DNA from: Talaromyces rugulosus | Taxonomy: Eukaryota > Ascomycota > Eurotiomycetes > Eurotiales > Trichocomaceae | Reading direction: 5' to 3' | Length of the DNA: 64,000 nucleotides | Assembly (NCBI RefSeq): GCF_013368755.1 | Contig: NC_049561.1 | Span: forward strand, 930,001 to 994,000 | In this document: piece after piece, positions 13,040-25,025 of the stretch | Layout: the number at the start of each line of letters is the position of its first letter | Numbering within the stretch: position 1 is the first letter of the stretch | Translations under genes and position numbers: made by a program | Notes under the pieces: generated by a model | Databases searched by the model: none | Told to the model about the DNA's origin: nothing | Seen by the model: the letters and a program-made list of their open reading frames with translations, nothing else

Positions 13040-13564
13040 TATTTAGATTGTGAACTTGCTTGATGGAAGTGGCGGTTTATACAGCATAGGACTGGCGAAA
13101 TATTTAATGACATTGAATATTCTCCCATGACTTTTATGATATATGGAAATACCTCTAGCTTGTGTGTTACATTAGACAATGCATGTGAGGACCAACCTAT
13201 GATATACTCGTACATTTTACAGTCAGTGAAGTCTAGGAAAATATGAAATGCTACAAGATGGGATCTTAATCGCTAGTAAAAGTGTTAGGTTTCATATAGA
13301 CTTTTACCCAAAAATCAGCAATTCACGTTGGTAGCCTTCAGCTATTGGAATTGAGGTATTCAGGCAAGTTTAACTAGTGAAAGTTAGTGAATCAGGAAGA
13401 AGATACAATACAGATACTAGATATAAATCAGTAATTAGTAAAAACAAGGAATATTATTATTAATGGACTAAAATATTGTGAATATGGCTAAGGAGTCCCT
13501 GTTATCAAGCCAGGATAGAAAGACCGACTAACGCGAACTGTCATCAGATATTGACCTATTTGGT
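13040..13564. other. Intergenic, convergent gene ends
   Basis: AT-rich 3' flanks of the P450 and the MFS exporter, about 525 bp. Nothing recognisable. Confidence 0.5.
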
Positions 13565-15236
13565 TCACGCCTTCTTCATCAAATCCGAGCCAACGTAAAA
13601 CAATCGACTAACTATCACGAGGCAACCTGATGCTGCGGTTAATGCCCCAGCAAATATCCAGAGACCGGAAAACCCGTGCTTGTCTAAAACAACACCACCG
13701 ACAGGGGTGCCTTCAGTAGAGTTAGTACCTGTCAAAAACATAGAGAGATATCAAAAAAAGAAAGGAAAAATTGCATACCAATCAACAGTCCAAAAGAAAC
13801 TGCACCGAAGCACTGGCCCAGCCTGGTCCCGATATTGCCTCGACTGTGTGAAGAGAGTCGCACAACGGTGGCAGTAGGGGAAGAGACGAAGGTACCAGAG
13901 AAGAACCCATATAGCACTGCCAAAACTATCAAGCTGGCAACACTTTTGACAGGGATGAAGCAAAAGCATAGAACAGCGGAAATCAAAGCACAGGGTGTCA
14001 TGACGTTCATAGGGCCAACTTGTAATGTTAGAGCGCGATCAGGTTCAAAGGCCATTTCTCAGGGACTTACTTTTATCGGACAGAAACCCAGGAATAATAC
14101 GGCCAAATGCACTAGTAGCATTCATAATGGCGAGGATATAAAAGCCAAGATTGGAGTCCGTGATATTTTTTTCAATGGCAAAACTTTGCACATAGAAAAA
14201 GGGTAAGTAGAGTCCCATGAAACCGACAAAGACACTGATGACGAAGAAAAGATAAGGCATCTCTTTGAACGCTCCAATATCTATAATAGCACGTTTCTTG
14301 TCGGGCAAAACTCGGACTCGCATGACCATTATAGAGATAATTTGTGTAAATAGCATGATGAAGCCAATAACTCGGGTGGCCCATGGAAAGCCAATTGTGG
14401 GCTGTAGCCTATGGAAGACAACTGGATAAATAATACCACCTAGGCAACAATGAGTCAAGATGCTTTTGTTTCTTCTATTAGGAATGGTTTGCTCACCGAG
14501 GCTGCTACCAGACGCCGTAATTCCCACAGCCGTTGCCAGTCGGGTAGTAAAATATTGGGATAGAATTGCTGTACTAGGCACGCATAGCAGACCGGAACCA
14601 ATTCCGACACAGATGCCCTGGGCGAGCAAGACTTGCCAGTACTCCGTGCAAAGACTCAGCATCATTTGGCCAAAAACCAGAAAAAATGAGCCCCCGATAA
14701 TCAGTGCACGCGAATATCCCGCATCATAGACTGGCCCAGTAAGTGCGCCAACGAATAGCAGCAAGAAGGCTTGAATGGAGCCTATCCACGCTATAGACGA
14801 TGGTGATGAGCTTGATAAAAAGGATTCCTCATAGTAAGTCTGATATGTCCCAAAAGCGTTGACAATGCCCCTATTAATAAACATAAGTCAATCTGGCTCA
14901 GGACAAAGCAAATTCTGCTCCAGCCATGGTTGTGCGGCAATGAGTTGTGGATACAACTCACCATGAGTTAAAGAACAAAAAATGTGCACCAAGAACCTGT
15001 AGCCAGGCTTTGGTACCTCCGTTCGGTATGGAAGACACGTTGTTCACGGATGCTTTCAAAGGGGAGGGATCTCCCTTGTCCTGAGTTTCATCGTCAGATG
15101 CCTGTAGCGCCCCAACAGGCTCTGCGTGTTTCTCATTGTCATTCTCAGCTCGGGTCATTGTATTGCTCGAGGAGTCGTCGGGGGCAGGAGACCCAGTAGT
15201 CTCTCCTGTAGGTGTTGAAATGGTCGCTGAAGCCAT
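13565..15236 (-). CDS. MFS transporter, monocarboxylate-porter type
   Basis: Five exons (15236-14962, 14870-14497, 14439-14071, 14018-13779, 13728-13565) splice to 474 codons, 473 aa. A polar N-terminal tail of about 75 residues precedes twelve expected membrane helices. WGIVNAFGTYQTYYEE at helix 1 and the GIGSGLLCVPSTAILSQYF stretch are typical of the fungal monocarboxylate-transporter-like branch used as efflux pumps in polyketide clusters. The final exon continues the last helix with GFSGLWIFAGALTAASG and stops at LMKKA. Role inferred: plasma-membrane export of the metabolite or import of a carboxylate. It is convergent with the P450. Confidence 0.9.
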
Positions 15237-16513
15237 TACGTCGACGGGGAGGTGATAGATCGTTCCTTACGCTGAGCGTTACCGTCACTGGATGATGAGA
15301 CACTGCCACGCTAAGTCGGTATATTGTTAGCAGTTAGCTATATTATGGAGTCTAGTATCAACATACTAAATGATGACCTAGTGAAGTTCTCAAAGAACCA
15401 AGCTCTTTGCTCAACAAAAAATCTAGCCAGTACCGTATTTCAGTATTTCAGTAAAGGCTCTGATGTCTCCGATTATTTCTAGATAGAACGGTTGTTGACG
15501 CCTGTTATATCATAGATTCGCCTTTGATCTTTTGGTACGTGTGTCCACAAGAAATAAATCGAAAGTGCTAGTTAATAAGGTAAAATAAGGGACAAACCAA
15601 CAATACCACCGACCGGGATGCGACGGACATCACTCTAGAAGGAGCGAACAATGACAGCAATTGCGATCGCCGAAGAAGTATGAGCTGAGAGTCCAAACGG
15701 GGCAGCCCGCTGAGCGAGATGAGTGGGTCTTTTAACGTACGATCGCATCAGTGGGGCCTCGGCACGGACCGGATTCTGAGCGTATTTTGGGATCGTTGAT
15801 TAACTGATTACGTAGTGCCGTACTCCGTAGCCTTCGGTGGTTTAGTGTTCCAATTTAGTAATGGTACGTGCTTGCCTCTTGTTACTCTAATAAACGAAGT
15901 GAAGAGCTGACAGGAATAACCTTTCTCTCTTCATTTTTAGAAAAGGTTGATGGCTAAAACTTCCATGATGCCCCTGCTCACGGACTTATTGTAGCTTGGT
16001 CTGGAAAGTAAGAGCGTGTCTCTGGTAGTATTACCTGCTTGGGCCTAACGGAGATCCTATTTCATGAGAAGCTAGTAAAGAGTTCTGACCTCTATCCTTA
16101 GGTGTTTCTGTACCTATACCAGTCGAAAGTAAATCCAAGTTGCTCAGGCCCACCGGTAGAAAGTAGGTGAAGAAGTCCACGAAGAATAGAAAATAGTTTA
16201 AGAAATGTGGCGAGAAATTCTGCAGTGCAAGTCTCTGAGCCAACATAATGATCTACAAGCCTCTTGTGCGAGTGCTATTCAACAACGCAACTTCTGCTGC
16301 AACTCCTAGCCAAACACTCCGCGCCCATCAAGCTCAGGCCTGGGTTATGGCGAGAGGTAAGCGGACGCCTTGTCCTGGGCGAAGAAAGGGCGCAAAATAT
16401 TGCTGTTCACGTGGACTCTCTGCGGTTTAAGTTGAAACGGTTATGTTTGTACGTCAACTTGTCTAAGAAAAGCAGAGTCAGAGATCGGGCTAGGACACGC
16501 TCAGCTCACCCGA
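15237..16513. other. Intergenic, about 1.3 kb
   Basis: Upstream region of the MFS exporter and 3' side of the methyltransferase. Frames at 16031-16246 and 16248-16527 show no domain and no conserved splice pattern. Nothing else recognised. Confidence 0.5.
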
Positions 16514-17454
16514 TCAGACGAAACTAGCAACCCAAATATCCATAGCCCTAACTCCTTTCCGACCCCCCTTTATACCCTCCAGGCTCGCCTCACACGCATC
16601 CCGTGACGCAAAAACCACCGCCCGTTCCCTCTCATCATTCACTTTCTCCTCTACTTCCCTTTCGAAAGAGGAAGAAAGACAAGCAGAGACCTCCCATTGT
16701 CCGTCCAACAATCCCTCCCCACCTTGCACGCGGGTCTCACTCTCCAGCTGCCACCCAGCAGCCAGTGCCAGCTCGGTAAGCCGCTTTGGCCCCAGCACCG
16801 TGCGGACGTTCGAGACGCTGTTCTTGGGTTTACGGCACTCCAGCGCTGCCTGAGTGAGCGCAGCTAATACATGAGGCTGAGCAGAGGGGTGCGTCGCTAC
16901 TAACGACCACTCGGCAAGGAGTAGACGCTTGCTGTGCTGCTTGAGGGCATGGAAGGTGGAAAGAATGAGCGAGGGGGAGGGGAAGTACCATAGGCAGTGG
17001 GCGAGTACTGTTGCGTCAAAGGCCTTAGTTTCGCTGGCGGGGGGGAGGGAGGAGAGATAGTCTAGGGGGGATTTCTGGACCCAAGTAATCTGCCTACCCA
17101 ACGGGCCTTGTGAGATGTGACCCTGTGCTTGGCCGAGAGTATAGGGGGCACCTAGAGAGGCCATCAGTCGGCTGCTTTCCTGCTAGGACAGGCAGCAGGG
17201 TAAGAGGACTCACCGTAATCCAAGTCCGCAGGATCTACTGCCACCACCCTCCCCTGCTCGCCCACAGCATGGGCAAGGACAGTCGTGCAGTCTCCCTGTC
17301 CGCATCCTAGTTCCAGCACCTTGGAGTCAGTGGGAATGTTCCAGTGCTGCAGGAGCACCAGGCGGTGCAAGGTTTGGGAGTGCTGGATGCTGAAGTGGGT
17401 GGGGTCGTGTAGGGAGACACGGGCGATAGCGGCGGCGTCGAGTTGAGTGGACAT
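16514..17454 (-). CDS. SAM-dependent methyltransferase (class I)
   Basis: Two exons (17454-17214 and 17151-16514, a 62-nt intron) give 293 codons, 292 aa. The SAM-binding motif I is KVLELGCGQGD at about residues 45-55. An acidic motif II follows (VVAVDPADLDYG), and FDATVLAHCLWYF fits the post-II/motif III region. The layout is that of a small-molecule methyltransferase rather than a protein or RNA methyltransferase. Its start lies 233 bp from the start of the EthD-domain gene, so the two share a divergent promoter. It may O-, N- or C-methylate the cluster product, or belong to an unrelated pathway. The coding sequence is noticeably richer in G and C than its surroundings. Confidence 0.88.
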
Positions 17455-17687
17455 GTTGTGCTCTGGTTTTGCGTGAACTATAGCCTTTATTGTAGCTACT
17501 TAATATCTTATAATGTCAGACTTGGAGCAAAATTAGTATGGGGGCAGGCCGTAGTTAGCTGCTAAGCCCAATCCAGAAACTTACTAACTGCTTTGTAATC
17601 GAACCCCTCAATCCCCCTCCTAGATTTGTTAGAGAAATGTTCCTTCCAAATCTCGCGTCCATATTACTACAGGGGAAATTCTTCAAC
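17455..17687. promoter_or_regulatory. Shared divergent promoter, methyltransferase/EthD gene
   Basis: A 233-bp gap between two divergent starts. It must hold both promoters. No clear TATA box seen. Confidence 0.5.
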
Positions 17688-18052
17688 ATGCCTGCAACGT
17701 TCACCGTGAGTATATCGGTTCTGAAGTCTTTGTAATAATCTCTTAAATCACCACATAGAATTTGTACGATCGTGACGCGGAACTCGATGTCGATTACTAT
17801 CTGAACACCCATATGCCACTAGTGCAAAAGTTGCTTGGGCCCTCGGTTCTTATCTCATGGAAACTGTGGAAGCTTCCCGACGACAGCCCCTTTTCCTACG
17901 AAGGTGAAGTAATTTGGGCTAGTATCGAGGCTCGGGAGGCCGCCTTGAAGACAAAGGAAGGCTCTCAGTGCAAAGAGGATCTTAAGAATTTTGTGAAGAA
18001 GCCCGCGATGGTGTTCCTGCGCGAGCTCGTGGGCTCCGGACCTAATAGTTGA
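17688..18052 (+). CDS. EthD-domain protein
   Basis: A short first exon (17688-17705, MPATFT) and a second exon from 17759 to 18052 around a 53-nt intron give 104 codons, 103 aa. The sequence LYDRDAELDVDYYLNTHMPLVQKLLG is the hallmark of the dimeric alpha-beta barrel EthD family (motif YYLNTHMPLV). In fungal polyketide clusters such proteins act as dehydratases, decarboxylases or cyclase helpers on aromatic intermediates; which applies here is unknown. The C-terminal VFLRELVGSGPNS is also family-like. Divergent from the methyltransferase. Confidence 0.85.
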
Positions 18053-18924
18053 AAATATATGTAGTTAGACTCGAAATGTTGGAGCAAACATTTGAACATT
18101 GAAGTATATATATATATGTAAAAAGAATGTCGTGGATTAGTATTAATATAAATTGTGTACATAAATATATCAATTGATTCAAAATGTTATGTAGGATCTA
18201 TTACATGTACCTACATAGTCTAAAAATGTCATGTGATTAATTGATGTCGAACAAGCTAGACCTGGGGCGAGTGGAACATGAAGTATTGTGATATTGATTT
18301 TGTCAATTCTTTTAGGCAACTTCCTTGCAGGACGGCTGGCGTCACGGAGGGAACCAGGGAGATTAGTAAGGAAGTAGGATACGGTAGTTTTATAGTTGTG
18401 TAATGAAAAAGGCCCTAGGAGGGTTGGAAAGTAATTTAAAAAGGTGAAACAGCAATTTAATAGGCTGTTATCACAATAGGAAGTATTTTCCAGGCCGTGA
18501 GGTGTAATGGTATGTTAATGGTATGTTTTTGAACTTGAAGTAGCTTTGAAAAAAGATATGCTCTTCTAAGTTCTGCCATACCAACCTCATCCATTTTTGA
18601 CGCATTGGTAATAAGGAATTTCCAACTCTCCCACGGTCGCTGACGGATTTTCCCGAACGAAGCTTTAGAAGATTGGAAATCGGGAGCATTTGGACAAGGC
18701 TAATTGCTAATCACATCTAGTCACACTGTGCTGGACTCAGACGAACCCCTATAATCCATCATGGAAAACATTTCTCAATCTTATAAACTTAGCAGTACTT
18801 ATCTATCTGCAAAATTTAAAGACATTATGTCAATAAGGCTAGGTAGTTTAAGAAAAACATAAATTCAATGATAGGGAGTATCTATTCTGCAAGTAAATAA
18901 AGTGTCAAAGCCTCTAAGCAAGGC
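18053..18924. other. Intergenic, convergent gene ends
   Basis: About 870 bp, very AT-rich, with a short (TA)n tract near 18105-18117. The frame at 18471-18689 has no recognisable content. Confidence 0.5.
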
Positions 18925-20575
18925 TCAAATAGCAATTTCCAATCTCTCCAACACTTGCACAACTCTCGTCCGTCTGACCTCCGCAACTCGTTTCCCAAAA
19001 TATCTCTCTGATCGGAAGCTGTTTTGACGAATTAGAAATACGTTGAATCCTATCTTTTGTGAAACTAACCTCCAATTTAGATTGGCCATGACAACTGCTT
19101 TCACGCTGGCAATGTATCTCTGAACGTCAATGTCAATTTTCTCTCCCCATGAAGGCAGCACCGCCAGAGCAAGGAACCATCGTTGATACAACTCAACAAG
19201 AAGTGCGCCAACGCTATCGAATGCGACTTGCGGATGGGACGCTCCTAGTATGTTAGTTGATTGCAGCTGATAACGGGTTATTGCAACCAGGTTGTGCGGA
19301 ATTCCTTCATCCTATATCGCCAACAATTAACAATATGCACCCTTAATACAAAATACACAACCTTACCTCCTCTTTGCAATAAGACAAAATATCGTTTTGG
19401 CTATTTCCAAGTCAGAAGTCATTTTGGTATAACAAGCGGACAGAACTTACATCACAACAAAATCCACGGCAATTCTTTCGATCTCCTTGATGCTTTCGCA
19501 ATCGAAAACTTCGTCCGGAATATTGAGTTTGAGAGCGTACCTGACAACTTTAACAAATATGCTAAAGAAATAGAAGAGGTTACCTACTCGGCCAAAGCAA
19601 ACAACGGTAAAACACCAGCCGATTTTCGTCTCACATCAAGCGTCTCCTGGACGGAAGGTAGCTGGCCTTTAGATCGCCAGTGCACTTGTTCCATGCTGCC
19701 TTTGCAATAGCTATGTATATGCTTGGCAAATCGCTTTTGAACTCCTAAAAAATAGGTCAGAGACATTTGATATTTTAAAAAAAAGATTGAACAAAAATTA
19801 CGAACCAACTGGAGAACTTTCAGTGATCCTCGTCCAGACCAATTTGTGGACATCTATGAGCCACCCTTGTTGTTCTGAAAGTTGGCCGTGACTGGACTCT
19901 CCATTATTTGTATTCGATTGATCGGGGTCGATAACCATGTCAGACAACAAGACGTCAATGACTTTTTGTGCCTCTTCCGGATTCTCCTTGAGATTGCCGT
20001 TATCGAACACTACAATCATCAGTGTCAGCTTCCTCAGCCCCCGAAATATAATACGCAATGTGCATACTATCATCAAACGGAAAGACCTAAGAGTTCAAAT
20101 GATTAGAAAATATATCGCGTGTAGTCTTTGGTTTGTAAGATAATACCCAATTGCCCCAGTCACAAAGGGTCCTAAGCTCCTGCGGCCCTGCCTCTGCGGC
20201 GGTAATGGCACAAAAGTATGAAAAGTCGGTTTTGCTGATGATTTTTCTTAGTCGATCATTGAGCTGGCATTTCCTAGATATTCCTAATCATTATTTTCAT
20301 GTTGTTTTCGAAAAGCGAGAAGTATCAAATAGGATGTATAGAAAGGGGTAGTACTCAGCAAACCAGGCCTCTGATTCGGCTTTAATTCGGTCATAATGGG
20401 AATTAACTCGAGGGGGTTCCGCTAAAAACAGAACGAACATATCCGGCAAACGAATGTTCACTTTATTGCCACTCGGCTGGGGCGCAATTGCAGGGCGGTT
20501 TTGATGGTAGTCAGATTCATTCTGGTCGTGGAACGAAACATGTGATAAATGAGAAAGTACGTTGATCTGAGCCAT
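18925..20575 (-). CDS. Class I terpene cyclase (sesquiterpene synthase-like)
   Basis: Nine exons (20575-20355, 20273-20147, 20086-20068, 20009-19806, 19744-19588, 19540-19451, 19400-19367, 19311-19070, 19018-18925) splice to exactly 396 codons, 395 aa. The metal-binding triplets are intact: aspartate-rich motif FPFDDMFD (D121, D122, D125), NSE motif NDILSYCKE (N275, S279, E283), and the terminal SERYFG with the diphosphate-sensing Arg-Tyr pair (370-371). DWGNW precedes the first motif, as in the fungal family. The ATG at 20575 is chosen because the frame upstream has only non-ATG starts. It would cyclise farnesyl diphosphate, or another prenyl diphosphate, with Mg2+. Product unknown. The DDxxD motif is split by an intron after a 19-nt exon. 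Divergent from the DUF2236 oxygenase gene. Confidence 0.92.
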
Positions 20576-21896
20576 GCTTTGAGGAAGTGTTATAACATAG
20601 AACAGTAATAAAGCGGCCAAACTTCGCAGCTTGTAAATAAATCTAGTAAGTTAAATGTGGCTATTAAGGCGTCTTATATAGATCAAAATCAAAGCATGTG
20701 GAGCTCGATTGTCAATATAAGAAACAACAGATTGGGAAATTAGCATTTTCAATTATGAGATCTCAACGACCCAGAATATTGGAAATCTTCAACAGATACG
20801 CAGTGATGTTATCAGATAAGTCACATGTGCAGCATTTAGGAAACCGGGCTGGATTCCTTCTGCGCCACATCGTATAGGGATCTACTCACATATTATTCTC
20901 TAGATGAAAAGATTTACATGACTAAAGGGGAAAGCACACAGTAGAGTTCTCCAACAAGACGGATCTACAAGTTTTCGCCACCGACTGCTGCCCATTTTCA
21001 GCATGACTACGCCGTATATATGAATTTAGATCATGATTGATCAGAGGGTAGAAACTTCATTGGATCAGGCCACAAAACGCCACTCGTATTCTGGATATGT
21101 TGAACATCATAAAATAGCTAGTTTTTAACTCAAATTAGGTTTATCGATGGACTAGAATAATCAATAAACATTGCTTTTTCCATGTCTAGTGCGATATGCC
21201 TAGAAACTAGATAAAACCTAAACCAGCTCGGCACTCTTTGCCGATCCGATCTGGAACCTAATCGACGATCCACGTTGATCATGGCCCACATCATACACCG
21301 CTCTAGCCTACCGGGTCAGCCGGGTGCATCTAAATAGGTAATAATACATATAGTGGGGAGACCCAGGGAGATGGGTCCTTCGTTCGTTCACTTTGGCTTT
21401 TCTAGTAAGGTTTATTCTTATACGAACTTGTGGGCCTTGATATTAACAAGGAAGGTCGTCGCAGCAGTGGCATGTTCTCTCCGTTATGTTACATGGAAAT
21501 TAGTTCGTCACAAATGAACTAGTACAAAGGTCTAAAAGCCATTATATCCTGTTCCTGTATTTTATTGCTTAGTAACGTGCCAATATTGAATATTGATCAA
21601 ACTATTTCAATATTTGAAATCCCGTATCTATTATATTGTGGATCGCACTATAAGCTTGTAGAAACCTAGTGCTATGCGTACCAATTTTGAGCATTATGGT
21701 AAACTATTAGTTCGGCATAATCATTATGTCTGTAACGATATAATAAGATCGAGAAACAAGTCTATCTTATTTGTACAAAGTTTAGTAACTGATTAAATAT
21801 CAGACATTCTCCGGTGCCGGTAGAACTTTCGGTATTATTTGTCCATTGAATACATCGCCATTTATCCTTTCCAAACCATCAATTGGCATTTAAAAT
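20576..21896. promoter_or_regulatory. Divergent intergenic region, terpene cyclase/MpaB-like gene
   Basis: About 1.3 kb between two divergent starts. A TATATAAG box on the minus strand at 20673-20680 lies about 100 bp before the cyclase start. No other gene recognised. Confidence 0.5.
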
Positions 21897-23295
21897 ATGA
21901 CCACAACTAGCGAGCAATCACAGAGTGGAGACGAGAAGCAGAAATGGTCCTACAAATTCACATGGACTGATGATCATCCGGACCCTCAGGTGTTGAAGCC
22001 ACTACGCCATGAATATGACGAACTAGGTGCTCTAGCTCTTGAAAAGCTTCTCGATATTAAGAAGCGCCACGAAAAAAAAGGAGACCTTTACAACATCCTT
22101 GAAAACCATCACGCTGAAGACGAAACACTTACAGAGTTCTGGAATAACGTGCATGCTGTCCCAGAATGGGTAGACTGGGAACAGCTTGCACGTGGGCAGA
22201 AGGTTTTCTACCGCTACGGCCTAGCTAATATTGTTGGCTTTGCACTACAAGGATTTGTCTGTGAGAATTCAGCGTCTACTGGCGTTGTAGAAATTCTCGT
22301 TCGCACGGGCGGCTTTTCAACTCGCGTACTATGGGGTCGTCTATTGGAAACGTTTCAATGGCTTCTCCAAGTAACCAAATCTCTGGACGAAGTGCAGCCT
22401 GGTGGTGAGGGCTTCAGATCAACAGTGCGCGTCCGATTACTTCATTCATCGGTTCGTCGTCGAATTCTACAGCTGGTAGATCGGCGACCAGAGTACTACG
22501 ATGTGAACAAGTTTGGAATCCCGGTGAACACAATGGACTCTATCCATTCGATTACGACCTTCTGCTTGAACCCAATGTTCCTCCAGTTACCTCGAATGGG
22601 ACTTAAACCCCTCCAGCAAGAGAAAGAAGATTATCTCGCACTATTTCGGTATATTGCACATGTTATCGGGACACCAATAGAATATTTCATGACCGTTGAA
22701 AAGGCAAAGGCATTGATGGAGAGCTGTTATCTGCACGAGTTGGAGATGACCGAAACATCCCAAATTGTAGCTCATAACTTTGTTCGTGCTGTGGAAAGTC
22801 TCCCGCCACCACTGGTCATTTCTCGGGGCTTTATTGAGGCAGGCAGCCGCTGGCTCAATGGTCATAAGCTTTGCAACGAACTTGGCCTGGGACAGCCTGG
22901 CGTGTTATCATATATCGCCTTTGCAGGTCACTGCGCATTAGTAAACGCACTGATATGGGCTCAGCGTCTGGTACCACCTTTTGACAAATTTATGATTGAG
23001 GTGAGTAAAGAACTCTACATGCTGGCAATTTTTGCGTAAAATCTGACTCGTTACCAAGCTTCTCCGATCAAAACTATACTGGGCCGTCATTGAAAGTGAG
23101 GGTGGTCTAAATGGCGGTACAGGTTTTGAAATGAAATATAAGCCACAGATCGGCAGGGTAACCCGTCGAGAAGAGGCAGCTACCTTTGCATCCGGATTCC
23201 CAATGCTAGAGTGTTTTTTCTTTCTGTGTGCGATTCTTGCTGTACTGGTAATCGTTGGTACTGGATATCTTTTTGGGAAACTTATGCAAGCTTGA
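21897..23295 (+). CDS. MpaB/DUF2236-type ER-bound oxygenase
   Basis: Exon 1 (21897-23000) and exon 2 (23059-23295), joined over a 58-nt GTGAGT...CAAG intron, give 447 codons, 446 aa. If the intron is ignored the frame stops at 23039 and loses the C-terminal segment. The DUF2236 signature is STVRVRLLHSSVRRRI with His183, expected to be a heme ligand by comparison with the latex-clearing-protein/MpaB family. Exon 2 ends in a membrane helix (CFFFLCAILAVLVIVGTGYL), consistent with an ER anchor. MpaB' cleaves a farnesyl chain in mycophenolate biosynthesis; here the neighbouring terpene cyclase suggests an oxidative step on a terpene, which is inference. Confidence 0.85.
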
Positions 23296-25025
23296 AGTGT
23301 TGGGTCATTATCAATTGATGTCGTCAAAACCACATATAATTAGTACAAAAGATAATTTCTTGTCTGGGAGCATGGTCTATCGAGGCTCGTTATTCTATCA
23401 TATCAATTGATGCATCTAGTTACATCGAAAGACCAAAGTTCCATTGGGTCAACGGTTATAAAAATAGGCAATAAGAGACTAGTAGCTGAGAGCGTTGAAA
23501 GCAAATAGAACTTGAACAAATATCTACCGCCAGACGGTTGAAGCGTAGAATTGTAGATCGTCTTGCTGGAAAACGATGTCAGTTTCTACATTATTCGGAG
23601 GCGGGTCTCCCAAAAGAAGTTTATAGAAATTGATGACGAGACATTGATGACAGTTACTGGGCCGTTTGGCGTTGCCTGGCTCAAAATAACGTGCTGCGTG
23701 ACCGCAGGCTTTTTCCCGATCGTGTTCTCGAGTGTAGCACGATTTGTCAACTCCAAAGTTTCGATAATCATTTCCTTTCTACTCTGGTTGATGAACACGA
23801 TAAGGACAATCTTAAACCAGCAACTTGCATCTCTTGCCAGTTTTGCCTTGGATTCAGACCAACCAGTCTCGATAACCAGTGGTGGCCAGTCTCTAGAATG
23901 ACCTGGTGGTAGTGAAATCGGGACATATTGTTTATCAAGCTGTTTGTTGCATCCTTCACCCGTTTGATTTGTTGACCCGAGTAGATCTAGCTCATGGTGT
24001 ACGTTGTTTATATTCTGAAGGGTCCCCGTGAGGTCCCCGTGAGCATCGTATTCAACCGTTCGACAGCTCGTTCTGTTGGGTCCCTTGCATTTTCACAATA
24101 AGAAGTTGTAGATTGCGGTCAAATTTGTCGTGTCTGCTTTCATCCTCGAGAAAGTCTCTTTTGAAGGTTTCTGTATCCATGTTTGTAAAAACGACGAAGG
24201 GACTTTTATTGTTTTGTGTTCCGACTTCTTCGTTGTAAATTCGTGCGAGGTGGGCTTTCGTCGTGTATCGCACCTGCCTGTGGACCCAGAAACCCCCAGG
24301 ACAAAGGCGGATACCGCGCTAGTATCCATTTCGTATCTGTGTTTGGGTTTTACCTCAATGAGACTCAGGAGCTCTAACAAGGTCTAATAATGAATCAACT
24401 GGAGAGCGCCGAAACTGCCCTCAGCACATATTGCCGGCATCCAGACCATCTAATGCTGGTATGTATTTCACCTTGTGTGTGAAAGGAGATGAGGGCCCGA
24501 GTCTTGACCCTCGATCCATGGCATCCCGGACGAGAAACCCGAGCTCATCGAGTAGAACTTCACTGCTAGAGACAAAGTGCTCCGTATTCACTGCCGGGAG
24601 CCTGGCCGCTGTCGATAGCGACATATCAGGGAATGCATAGAGCTTCGGTAGAGAACTGATTAATTGACTGAATTACTTGAATAAGATAAAGCTATCTAGG
24701 AAGAGAAAAATTCTCTTTGTGTGTGTGTCTGCAGGGGCACCTGGTCATGTGACCAAAATCCATCCAACTTACTACCTCACTATTTCCTGCGAGACAAACG
24801 TGTGAGATATTTATTTTATTTTTGCTATCTCTGTGGGTATGATCTAATGTGATGCTATCGATCGATACTCAGAAATTGCCACAAAAGTACGTCAAGATGA
24901 TGTCAGGACATACGAAAAATGGTTTAGATTTCTATATTAACTTTTCCATTACCAGACAAAGTCAGGAGCTATGAGAGTTAATGTTACTAACGGCTTTCTC
25001 AATAGTTAAACCACACACTATTTCT
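23296..25025. other. Intergenic region with unassigned ORF debris
   Basis: About 1.7 kb. Several minus-strand frames (24624-24421, 24380-24093, 24273-24052, 23959-23768) follow one another in the same direction but are separated by stops and do not join by good splice sites. No domain recognised. A short GT repeat lies at about 24717-24729 and a tandem duplication (gaggtccccgt twice) at about 24020-24042. It may be a decayed gene or chance. Confidence 0.4.

Noticed and set aside
21897..23039. Unspliced reading of the DUF2236 gene ending at 23039
   Set aside because: The GTGAGT donor at 23001 and CAAG acceptor at 23058 restore frame into a C-terminal membrane helix typical of the family, so the longer model is preferred.
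23563..23901. Plus-strand frame with hydrophobic segments
   Set aside because: No family resemblance, no good promoter, and a competing minus-strand frame over the same bases.
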